From NCBI GenBank assembly GCA_002353975.1, contig DEKQ01000163.1, positions 1 to 10,080 on the forward strand: DNA of 10,080 nt, read 5' to 3'. The notes beneath the pieces were generated by a model. The model did no database searches and was not told the origin of the DNA. It was given only the letters and a program-made list of their open reading frames with translations. This document shows positions 4,552 through 10,080 of this stretch, in pieces. The position numbers and the translations under genes were made by a program. Positions within the stretch are counted from its first letter, which is position 1; every line of letters begins with the position of its first letter. Source of the stretch: Prevotellaceae bacterium UBA2718 (GTDB lineage: Bacteria > Bacteroidota > Bacteroidia > Bacteroidales > Bacteroidaceae).

Positions 4552-6672
4552 TCACTTGAACAGGTCCGGCAGGTAGTATCCCAAGTGTGGCGGCTGGTTG
4601 TAGGATACGTTTTGCCACACGATGCCCATCCTGTATATGTGGTCGTGCATCAGTGTCGGCACGCGATAGGGCGTCGGAATGTTGGTGGTGAAGATGTTCA
4701 GATGTGACCTGTCAGAGGTGTCATAGAGTATTATCTCCTCGCGCCAGTCGCCGAAGAGGTCTGCCTGCAGGCATGGCGTGGCTTTCGTGCCGTTGCACGA
4801 TGCGGAGTTGCCGTAGTCGCTGAACATGAATATGTCGTCAGTGCCCTTGCCGTTCCATTTTGACACATAGTATTGCTGCTGTCCGCGCTGTCCCTGCATT
4901 CGCTGCCTCTCCTGTGCAAAGCGTGCACGTATGGAGTCTGGCACGTTGCCGCGGTTTCTCATCCGCTGCCCCATGCCGCGCTGTCCGCGTTGCCCGAAGC
5001 CTCCGAAGTCGCCGCCTCCGAAGCCATCGCCACCGTTACCTGCGTCCTGTCCGAAGCCCTGCATACCGCCTCCGCCTCCGCGATTACCGCGCTGCCGGCG
5101 TGAGTTCTTGCCCTCGCCGCCGGGCTTGGAGCCTCGCGAGCCGTTGCCGATGAGCTCATCCTGCAGGTCGCCGTCCCAGTAGATGCGGAAGTTCTGAGGT
5201 GTCCAGCCCTCGGTCTCGGCTATCATGGTGCCGTCAACATTATAAACCTTCTTCTCGGCAGAGCACCAGAACTCGTAGCCCCTGTGGTCGGGGTCTATGT
5301 CGGCAGCCAGTCCGCGCCCGGTATCGCCTATGTCCTCCTTGCGAAACAGTATCTCGCCCGTCCGCGCATCGCGGTAGTTGGAGCCGTATGGCTTTGTCTC
5401 AAGCACCATATAGTATTCCAATCCCGGGCGGTCAGGGTCCAGGTCTGCCAGGTGCTGCGCGTCGCCGTGGCCCAGGTCGGTGGTGTATAGCAGCGTGCCG
5501 TCATTGTTGATAGCTGCCGAACCGTAGGTTATCTCGTCGCATCCGTCGCCGTCCACATCGCCCACTGCCAGGCTGTGAGCGCCTTGTCCGTAGGCTGATA
5601 CGTGTGGCTTCGTGCCCTCATAGAGCCAGTGCGTCTTCAGTTCCTTGCCGTCAAAATCCACTGCCCAGAGGTATGACATGGTGTAATATCCCCTGCACAT
5701 CACTACCGACGGGTTCTTCTCCTTGCCGTCCAGGAATGCCACGCAGGCCAGATAGCGCTCGCCGCGGTTGCCGGGGCGGTTGTCTCCCCACTCTATGCGG
5801 GCATATTCGGGTGCGCCGCCCACGCCAAGACCTCTGTTGGGCTGATAGAATATGGTATGTATGGCGTGGCCGTCCTTGCCCGAAAAGACCGTCAGGTACT
5901 CCGGACCCTCCAGCACATGACCATCCTCGCCGCGATAGTCAGCCTCGTTGTCGGCTCCCTGTATCTCCTTGTCGGTGGCTGCCAGGGTGACATAGTCGCC
6001 CTTACCGTCCTTCGTGCCCGGGGCAGTCTTGCACACCATCTCCGCCTTGCCGTCGCCGTCCAGGTCATAAACCATAAACTGCGTATAGTGTGCACCGGCG
6101 CGGATGTTCTTGCCCAAATCCACGCGCCACATCAGTATGCCGCCCGTCTTGTAGCAGTCTATATAGACATTGCCCGTATATCCGCTGTGCGAATTGTCGC
6201 GTGAGTTGCTCGGGTCCCACTTCAGGATTATCTCATAGTCCCCGTCGCCGTCCACATCGCCCACCGAGCAGTCGTTGGGCGTATAGGTATAGGAGCGTCC
6301 GTCGGGTGTCACATCGTCTGAGGGACGTATCAGCGGCATTGAGATGTATGGCTTATCCCACGGCGTTGCCTCGTCGCTCGTTTCGGTTATGCTGCCGTTC
6401 ACCACCGTCTGCACCGAGTAACGGCTCTGCGGAGTCCCCACGGTGTCGGTGAAATTTGTCACGGTCGCCAGACCTTCGGCTATCGTCTCGCCGTCGCGCA
6501 GCAGGTTGAAGGTAGTTGCGGGTGCGTCGGTTGACAGCAGTCGCCAGCTGATGAAGTTGCCCTTACTTGCCGGCAGTGCCACAACGCCGCGCGACAGTCT
6601 CTCTACATACGTCTGTGCGCCGAGGCTGAAAGCTATGCTGAGCGCACACAATATGGATAGTAAACGTCTCAT
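4552..6672 (-). CDS. Secreted rhamnogalacturonan lyase, polysaccharide lyase family 11, with a Gly/Arg/Gln-rich insertion
   Basis: PL11 enzymes cut the rhamnose-galacturonate backbone of pectin (rhamnogalacturonan I) by beta-elimination on a calcium-bound eight-bladed propeller. The 706-residue protein starts with a signal peptide (residues 4-19, cleavage near GAQ). The N-terminal domain has VERLSRGVVALP at 23-34, then the fibronectin-like region. Calcium motifs of DxDxDG type stand at 139-147 (DVDGDGDYE), 203-211 (DLDGDGKAE) and 372-380 (DVDGDGCDE), with looser versions at 412-419 and 460-467. The C-terminal signature HDHIYRMGIVWQNVSYNQPP lies at 676-695. Between 511 and 600 is a stretch with 29 Gly, 15 Arg and 13 Gln of 90 residues; without it the length (about 616) is normal for PL11. 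No SusC/SusD or regulator is adjacent. A clear terminator follows; no exact -7 box was found upstream. Confidence 0.93.
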   Translation of the reverse strand: MRRLLSILCALSIAFSLGAQTYVERLSRGVVALPASKGNFISWRLLSTDAPATTFNLLRDGETIAEGLATVTNFTDTVGTPQSRYSVQTVVNGSITETSDEATPWDKPYISMPLIRPSDDVTPDGRSYTYTPNDCSVGDVDGDGDYEIILKWDPSNSRDNSHSGYTGNVYIDCYKTGGILMWRVDLGKNIRAGAHYTQFMVYDLDGDGKAEMVCKTAPGTKDGKGDYVTLAATDKEIQGADNEADYRGEDGHVLEGPEYLTVFSGKDGHAIHTIFYQPNRGLGVGGAPEYARIEWGDNRPGNRGERYLACVAFLDGKEKNPSVVMCRGYYTMSYLWAVDFDGKELKTHWLYEGTKPHVSAYGQGAHSLAVGDVDGDGCDEITYGSAAINNDGTLLYTTDLGHGDAQHLADLDPDRPGLEYYMVLETKPYGSNYRDARTGEILFRKEDIGDTGRGLAADIDPDHRGYEFWCSAEKKVYNVDGTMIAETEGWTPQNFRIYWDGDLQDELIGNGSRGSKPGGEGKNSRRQRGNRGGGGGMQGFGQDAGNGGDGFGGGDFGGFGQRGQRGMGQRMRNRGNVPDSIRARFAQERQRMQGQRGQQQYYVSKWNGKGTDDIFMFSDYGNSASCNGTKATPCLQADLFGDWREEIILYDTSDRSHLNIFTTNIPTPYRVPTLMHDHIYRMGIVWQNVSYNQPPHLGYYLPDLFK

Positions 6673-6718
6673 GTTTTGAAGATGTTTTTTATAGGTTAGT
6701 ATTCTGTTTCGTATCGTT

Positions 6719-6756
6719 CTCGCGCGTGCGTGTATATAATTTAATGTACGCGCGAG
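6719..6756. repeat. GC-rich inverted repeat in the leader region of the lyase gene
   Basis: CTCGCGCGT (6719-6727) and ACGCGCGAG (6748-6756) are perfect 9-bp arms around a 20-bp AT-rich centre. The element ends 47 bp upstream of the lyase start. It could be a regulator binding site or a leader hairpin. It has no T-tract, so it is unlikely to be a terminator. No known operator is recognised. Confidence 0.6.
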
Positions 6757-6790
6757 GAGGCTTATGCTTCTGTCTTAGTTCACGCTCAGC

Positions 6791-6970
6791 CCTACTATTG
6801 TGACGCATCATGGGGCAAAAGGTTTAAGGCGAAAACGGGTCGGAAACTGTCTGCCAAAATGGCAGTAGATGTTTTACGTTCTAATAGTAGGTCTTTTACT
6901 CGGTAATAGTAGGTCTTTTACCTCCTAATAGCAGGTCTTTTACAGCCTAAAAGACCTACTATTGCAACGC
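6791..6970. repeat. 22-bp-period repeat module with an inverted end copy
   Basis: TAATAGTAGGTCTTTTAC occurs at 6882-6899 and 6904-6921, and with one change at 6926-6943. A weaker copy in phase lies at 6860-6877 (13 of 18 matching). Unit plus 4-bp variable spacer gives an exact 22-bp period. The next position holds the reverse complement, TAAAAGACCTACTATT (6948-6963), which folds with the third copy into a stem of 16 bp with one mismatch and a 5-nt loop. CCTACTATTGTGACGC (6791-6806) on the left resembles CCTACTATTGCAACGC (6955-6970) on the right, framing a module of about 180 bp. CTGCCA-AAA-TGGCAG (6851-6865) forms another small hairpin inside. It has no coding potential and no recognised family. 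Confidence 0.82.
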
Positions 6971-7040
6971 TCTGAATATCAGTGCGTTTGGATATGCCAT
7001 TTTGTCAGTCTTACTTCGCGGCTTTCTCTGCGCGCTTTCA

Positions 7041-7081
7041 TCATTCCTCCCTCATTCCTCCCTCATTCCTCCCTCATTCCT
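7041..7081. repeat. 11-bp minisatellite
   Basis: TCATTCCTCCC is repeated three times exactly (7041-7073) and a fourth time in part (7074-7081). It sits in a pyrimidine-rich tract beside the C/G-rich element at 7112-7183. The sequence 6971-7040 to its left shows nothing recognisable. Confidence 0.85.
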
Positions 7082-7111
7082 TTCTCTCTCACCCTTCCGC
7101 CTTTTCCGTCC

Positions 7112-7183
7112 CCTCCCCCTTGGGGGAGGTTGGGTGGGGGCTTCTATTTTCCTTGGAGGAGGTTGGGTGGGGGCTTCTATTTT
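7112..7183. repeat. C/G-rich element with palindrome and tandem 33-bp duplication
   Basis: CCTCCCCCTTGGGGGAGG (7112-7129) is a perfect palindrome. It overlaps the first of two tandem 33-bp units, 7118-7150 and 7151-7183, which differ at one base. Each unit runs CCTTGGRGGAGG, then TTGGGTGGGGG, then CTTCTATTTT. The second unit covers the stop codon and the last lysine codon of the DUF4251 gene. The palindrome could act as a transcription terminator for that gene, though no T-tract follows it on the minus strand. A diverged relative lies at 491-530. Confidence 0.8.
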
Positions 7184-7668
7184 CGGTCGGGCTCGGTCTC
7201 CAGTTCGCCCAGGAATGAGATGCCGTCACGCTTCACTGCCGTCACATCGATGGATGCGCTGCCGTCGTCAGACACCTCGATGGTATATACGTATGAGTCC
7301 TCTTCATTGGTAACAGCCAGCTTGATTATGCGTTCCTGATGCTTGCCCGTAGTCTCCTCGTAGCTGTCTATCGGGGCATCAAAGTCCAGTCCTATGCCTC
7401 TGCCGTATGGTATGCTGTAGGAGCGTCCGATGTATGGCAGGTACGACGATAGCGTGTCGCCCCTCACCTCCAGACTCCAATTGCCCGTGAAGTCGTTTGT
7501 CTGTCCCATGCGCGGGATTATCGTTCTTACGTCAATCGTATAGTGGCGGGAGTCCAACTGGCGGTTCACTCTCTTTGCCAGTTCTATTCTCTCTTCTGGC
7601 GTCAGCGTGTTGCAGGCCGCCAGCATCGTTGCCGCTGCTATGCATAACATGATTTTCTCAAGCCTCAT
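7177..7668 (-). CDS. DUF4251 family lipoprotein
   Basis: From ATG at 7668 the product is 163 residues. It opens with a lipoprotein signal peptide (MRLEKIMLCIAAATMLAAC) whose lipobox LAAC puts the lipidated Cys at residue 19. The remainder matches the DUF4251 pattern I know from Bacteroidales: YTIDVRTIIPRMG, then SLEVRGDTLSSYLPYIGRSY, then the glycine-rich PYGRGIGLDFDAPI, and ending in ISFLGELE. The function of the family is unknown, and the protein probably sits in the envelope facing the periplasm. An upstream in-frame ATG at 7710 is rejected because it lies within the -7 promoter box. A strong AAGGAG sits 6 bases before the chosen start. The last two codons come from the repeat element at 7151-7183. 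Confidence 0.88.
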   Translation of the reverse strand: MRLEKIMLCIAAATMLAACNTLTPEERIELAKRVNRQLDSRHYTIDVRTIIPRMGQTNDFTGNWSLEVRGDTLSSYLPYIGRSYSIPYGRGIGLDFDAPIDSYEETTGKHQERIIKLAVTNEEDSYVYTIEVSDDGSASIDVTAVKRDGISFLGELETEPDRK

Positions 7669-7674
7669 ATATTG

Positions 7675-7680
7675 CTCCTT
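7675..7680 (-). promoter_or_regulatory. Shine-Dalgarno sequence of the DUF4251 gene
   Basis: AAGGAG on the minus strand, 6 bases upstream of ATG at 7668. It decides the start against the upstream ATG at 7710. Such a strong site is uncommon in Bacteroidetes, whose genes usually have A-rich leaders. Confidence 0.75.
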
Positions 7681-7707
7681 ACGTTTAATGACAATGATAT
7701 TATGCCA

Positions 7708-7715
7708 CAAAGTTA
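7708..7715 (-). promoter_or_regulatory. -7 promoter box of the DUF4251 gene
   Basis: The minus strand reads TAACTTTG (7715-7708), an exact TAnnTTTG box. The predicted start near 7704 leaves a leader of about 36 nt. A -33 TTTG at standard spacing is not evident; the upstream region is T-rich. Confidence 0.6.
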
Positions 7716-7824
7716 CAACAAATTTATGAGAATAAGAAAAATAATTACTCCCTGAAGGTGTTAATATAACTTAACTTCTAACAGAAAAATAGAATAACAT
7801 AATGCTAATTTCTCACAATTATAC

Positions 7825-7832
7825 TACCTTTG
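7825..7832 (+). promoter_or_regulatory. -7 promoter box of the OmpP1/FadL-like gene
   Basis: TACCTTTG (followed by C) matches TAnnTTTG exactly. The predicted start near 7836 gives a leader of about 84 nt, AT-rich and typical of Bacteroidetes. No good -33 TTTG is seen at 19-21 bp upstream. It diverges from the DUF4251 promoter 110 bp away. Confidence 0.62.
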
Positions 7833-7863
7833 CAGCTGGTTTTATGCGAAATAGATAAAGATT

Positions 7864-7884
7864 TGTTAATAATCAGGATTAACA
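7864..7884 (+). promoter_or_regulatory. Small inverted repeat in the leader of the OmpP1/FadL-like gene
   Basis: TGTTAAT (7864-7870) and ATTAACA (7878-7884) are perfect 7-bp arms around a 7-nt centre, about 35 bp upstream of the start codon. It may be a regulator site or a weak leader hairpin; AT-rich sequence makes chance occurrence plausible. Confidence 0.35.
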
Positions 7885-7919
7885 TATAATAAGAATCAAA
7901 ACAAAGACACAGTAGAATA

Positions 7920-9536
7920 ATGATCAGAAGAATTACACTCACATTAATCCTCATGTCAGCAGTTCACACGGCGGTGTTAGCAGGCGGCATGTTGACAAAT
8001 ACTAATCAGAGTATTGATTTCCTTCGCAATCCGGCTCGCGATGCGGCCATAGGGATTGACGGTGTGTACAGCAACCCCGCCGGTGTGGCATTCCTGCCAG
8101 AAGGACTTCATCTGTCAGTCAACTGGCAAGCAGCCTGGCAGACGCGAACAATAGACACGACGAACCCCACCTTCGCGCTGGGGGCTCGCAATAACGGACT
8201 GACGAAGAAGACCTATGAGGGCATCTCTCATGCACCGTTCATTCCGTCGGTGCTCGGGTCATATAACTTCGGCAAGTGGTCATTGCAGTTCGGAATGTCT
8301 GTGACGGGCGGCGGTGGCAAATGTGAATTCGCCAACGGCCTGGGCTCCTTTGAGGGCGCCGTGGGTTCAATAGCAGCACAGCTGGTCGGCACCTCGGCAT
8401 CGCTCAACAGCCAGTTCAGCCCACTGGGTGTCAGCATACCGGTGGTGACAGGATATGACTGTGACGGATACATGCAGGGCAACCAGTATTACTTCGGTTT
8501 CACCGTTGGTGCGGCATACAGGATTACGGACAATCTCTCCGTCTATGGCGGTCTGCGTTTCCTCTATGGAACGGCCTCATACAAGGCTCGCATAGACAAC
8601 ATCAAGGTAAAGTGTCAGGATGCTGACTACACCCTGCAGGGCTATTTCGACCAGGTGAGCGGCGGCATGGTACGGGCATCAGAGAGTGTCACGGCGGGCA
8701 AGGCACAGATAATAGGCGCCTACAGCAATGCTATCAGCAGCGCCAACCCACAGTTGCCGGCAGAGCAGGTGCAGAATCTTGCGGTGCAGATGGCAGCTGG
8801 CAATGAGACCTATCAGCAACTCGACGCGGCACAGCAGCGCATAGAGGGCGCAGCGGCAACACTGTCAGAGAAGGCAGAGGCCTTGACATCTTACTATAAC
8901 GGGGTGAACCTGCAGTCAGACCAGACGGGTTTTGGACTTGCGCCAATCATCGGAGCCGACTTCAAGTACGGACAGTTCAACTTCGCGGTAAAGTATGAGT
9001 TCCGCACCAGAATGTCGATGGAGAACAAATCTACCGTGAAGCAGGCCATGCAGATAGAGGCAGTGAACCAGTTCGTTGACGGTACGAGCATCCGTGAGGA
9101 CCAGCCTTCGCTGTTAGCCTTCGGCGTACAGTGGTCACCGATAGATGAGGTGCGCATCATGGGTGGATACCATCATTTCTATGACACGCACGCCAAGAAG
9201 TACGGCGACCGTCAGAAGCAACTCGCGGGTGGCACCAACGAATACCTCGGCGGCGTGGAGTGGGACCCGATAAAGAAGCTCACCGTCAGCGCCGGAATTC
9301 AGGTGACGCGCTACGGCAATACCGATGAGTTCATGCGCGACCTATCATACGTCGTAAATTCATGGAGCGTCGGCGTCGGAGCAAAGTATAAACTCAATGA
9401 GAAGGTGGCGCTTCAGGCGGCTTACTTCCGCACCAATTACAGCGACTATACCACTGCAATGAGCAGTGACGGAATACAAAACACATTCACCAGAAGCAAC
9501 AATGTCTTTGGCGTTGGATGTGAATTGAACTTCTAA
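7920..9536 (+). CDS. OmpP1/FadL/TodX-family outer-membrane channel
   Basis: Members of this family are 14-strand barrels that let hydrophobic compounds such as long-chain fatty acids cross the outer membrane. The 538-residue protein has a signal peptide (residues 5-21, cleavage near LAGG). The stretch 41-61 contains DAAIGIDGVYSNPAGVAFLP, the hallmark 'A...D.....NPAGl' of the N-terminal hatch. Alternating barrel strands follow, ending in VFGVGCELNF with a terminal Phe. Residues about 252-328 form an Ala/Gln/Glu-rich, probably helical insertion (for example VQNLAVQMAAG, then AAQQRIEGAAATLSEKAEA), likely outside the cell or in a plug position. The gene stands alone on the plus strand, diverging from the DUF4251 gene. 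The substrate is not predictable. TAAGGAGGT overlaps the stop codon, with no usable downstream frame. Confidence 0.9.
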   Translation: MIRRITLTLILMSAVHTAVLAGGMLTNTNQSIDFLRNPARDAAIGIDGVYSNPAGVAFLPEGLHLSVNWQAAWQTRTIDTTNPTFALGARNNGLTKKTYEGISHAPFIPSVLGSYNFGKWSLQFGMSVTGGGGKCEFANGLGSFEGAVGSIAAQLVGTSASLNSQFSPLGVSIPVVTGYDCDGYMQGNQYYFGFTVGAAYRITDNLSVYGGLRFLYGTASYKARIDNIKVKCQDADYTLQGYFDQVSGGMVRASESVTAGKAQIIGAYSNAISSANPQLPAEQVQNLAVQMAAGNETYQQLDAAQQRIEGAAATLSEKAEALTSYYNGVNLQSDQTGFGLAPIIGADFKYGQFNFAVKYEFRTRMSMENKSTVKQAMQIEAVNQFVDGTSIREDQPSLLAFGVQWSPIDEVRIMGGYHHFYDTHAKKYGDRQKQLAGGTNEYLGGVEWDPIKKLTVSAGIQVTRYGNTDEFMRDLSYVVNSWSVGVGAKYKLNEKVALQAAYFRTNYSDYTTAMSSDGIQNTFTRSNNVFGVGCELNF

Positions 9537-9567
9537 GGAGGTAACAACACAGACAAGGATTACGAGA

Positions 9568-9669
9568 TACCACGGATTACACGAATTGCAGGAACACTTG
9601 TTCAGATGGGTTGTACAATCCGTTTGAACAGGGGTTCATTACTGTCGGCATTTCATGTAATCCGTTGTA
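9568..9669. repeat. Foldback (inverted-repeat) element of about 100 nt after the OmpP1/FadL-like gene
   Basis: Outer arms ACGGATTACACGAA (9572-9585) and TTCATGTAATCCGT (9652-9665) pair with one mismatch, and TAC/GTA extends them. Inside, 9592-9637 is a 46-nt near-palindrome that pairs over 23 positions with a single mismatch and four G-U wobbles, centred on TTGTACAA. It begins 32 nt past the stop codon, so it may end transcription of that gene even without a T-tract. The GGATTACA wording resembles dispersed repeats in Bacteroidales genomes. Confidence 0.7.
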
Positions 9670-9743
9670 GTCTGTGGTAGAGAACAGATGTGCAGTCTTT
9701 GTTTCGCGACTGTTGTACGCATTTCACACGCAGAAAAAAAGAA

Positions 9744-9775
9744 TGCTCCAAACTCTAGTGAGTAAGTTTGGAGCA
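9744..9775 (-). terminator. Hairpin, candidate terminator for a minus-strand gene beyond the window
   Basis: TGCTCCAAACT (9744-9754) and AGTTTGGAGCA (9765-9775) form a perfect 11-bp stem with a 10-nt loop. On the minus strand the stem is followed closely by a run of seven T residues (9739-9733), the layout of an intrinsic terminator. No minus-strand gene is visible between here and the right edge, so any gene it serves starts beyond it or is non-coding. Confidence 0.6.
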
Positions 9776-9810
9776 GAACCTTTCATAATCGAAAAAAAGT
9801 TTATTCCATT

Positions 9811-9859
9811 CTTTCGCAAGGGGAGAATAGGAGTCTGTTCCTTTCTCTACTTGCGAAAG
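9811..9859. repeat. Long hairpin of unknown role
   Basis: CTTTCGCAAG (9811-9820) and CTTGCGAAAG (9850-9859) are perfect 10-bp arms. The interior adds a second helix, GAGAATAGGA with TCCTTTCTC, with one bulge. On the plus strand it is followed by CTTTTCCC, a poor T-tract. It may be part of a transcribed structured RNA or the tail of a mobile element. Confidence 0.5.
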
Positions 9860-10080
9860 CTTTTCCCGTTGTGTTATTTGAAGAACACCACAACATAAAT
9901 GGAATTATCCGGTTTATTTACTAGTGAGAAATTATGCTCATGATAAGCATGCTACCAGTCCTGAACAAGGGAGAATGAGCAAAAGTACTGTGATTAACGT
10001 ATTTTTGACAAATAGAAATTGACGATAAACAGACGGGCCTCAGCATAGGTTACCACTTTGAAACATCATAAAATCAGGGG
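9860..10080. other. No gene recognised
   Basis: Contains a short inverted repeat GTTGTG/CACAAC (9868-9894) and AT-rich sequence. No open frame with family resemblance, RNA gene or promoter was found on either strand. A 15-codon frame preceded by AAGGGAGA starts near 9974 but is too short to call. Confidence 0.5.

Noticed and set aside
4931..5182. Proline-rich plus-strand open frame
   Set aside because: It is the antisense shadow of the Gly-rich codons in the lyase insertion.
6860..6970. CRISPR array interpretation of the 22-bp repeats
   Set aside because: Spacers are only 4 bp, the last copy is inverted, and no cas gene is present.
7122..7175. Canonical G-quadruplex in the C/G-rich element (also 501-520)
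   Set aside because: Each unit has only three runs of three or more G; the fourth run is too far away. A two-tetrad form cannot be excluded.
7669..7710. Upstream extension of the DUF4251 protein to ATG at 7710
   Set aside because: The extension overlaps the -7 promoter box and would bury the lipoprotein signal peptide; a good Shine-Dalgarno precedes 7668.
7863..7890. Sigma70-like TTGTTA-N16-TATAAT before the OmpP1/FadL-like gene
   Set aside because: The Bacteroidetes primary sigma factor does not use this pattern, and an exact TAnnTTTG box lies just upstream at 7825; AT-rich leaders give such matches by chance.
9763..9770. TAAGTTTG as a plus-strand -7 promoter box
   Set aside because: It lies within the loop and stem of the 9744-9775 hairpin, has no -33 box at proper spacing and no downstream gene.
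9674..9898. 74-residue plus-strand open frame
   Set aside because: It spans two strong hairpins, has no family resemblance, no promoter and no ribosome binding site.

Overview
The window looks like the chromosome of a Bacteroidales bacterium, most likely Prevotellaceae or a close relative; the genus cannot be fixed from this sequence alone. Four kinds of evidence point there. Several genes carry the Bacteroidetes -7 promoter box TAnnTTTG. The cluster argR / GNAT N-acyltransferase / argG is typical of the group. The protein families are Bacteroidetes-rich: a PL11 rhamnogalacturonan lyase, a DUF4251 lipoprotein, a plug-plus-barrel outer-membrane protein and an OmpP1/FadL-like channel. The intergenic spaces hold C/G-rich, ATTATGA-type and GGATTACA-type repeats of a kind I associate with Bacteroidales genomes.

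Layout. All genes from 1 to 7668 read on the minus strand; only the OmpP1/FadL-like gene reads plus. Positions 1-1696 hold an arginine-biosynthesis unit read right to left: argR, a GNAT acyltransferase, and the first 128 codons of argG, which runs off the window. Upstream of argR lies a promoter (TTTG-N20-TAATTTTG) embedded in about 150 bp carrying seven ATGCA half-sites, which I read as an ArgR operator array. Next come a 578-residue plug-bearing outer-membrane barrel (1898-3634) and a PIN-toxin/antitoxin pair whose reading frames overlap by ATGA (3769-4427). The toxin-antitoxin promoter is interlocked with the terminator of the next gene. That gene encodes a secreted PL11 rhamnogalacturonan lyase (4552-6672) with an unusual Gly/Arg/Gln-rich insertion of about 90 residues.

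The 504-bp gap 6673-7176 has no gene but is full of structure: a GC-rich inverted repeat, a 22-bp-period array of an 18-bp motif closed by an inverted copy, an 11-bp minisatellite, and a tandemly duplicated 33-bp C/G-rich element that supplies the stop codon of the DUF4251 lipoprotein gene (7177-7668). A related element supplies the stop codon of the GNAT gene at 524. The lipoprotein gene and the OmpP1/FadL-like gene (7920-9536) diverge from promoters in the 251 bp between them. The tail 9537-10080 contains no convincing gene; it holds a foldback element of about 100 nt and two further long hairpins.

How the genes fit together. The arginine genes form a self-regulated biosynthetic unit in which ArgR probably represses its own operon. 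The remaining genes are mainly envelope or secreted functions and look independently expressed. The pectin lyase has no SusC/SusD partners in view, so it is either an orphan or regulated elsewhere. No large new multi-gene system is visible. The most unusual material is non-coding: the ArgR half-site array, the 22-bp repeat module, the repeat elements at stop codons, and the terminator/promoter interlock.
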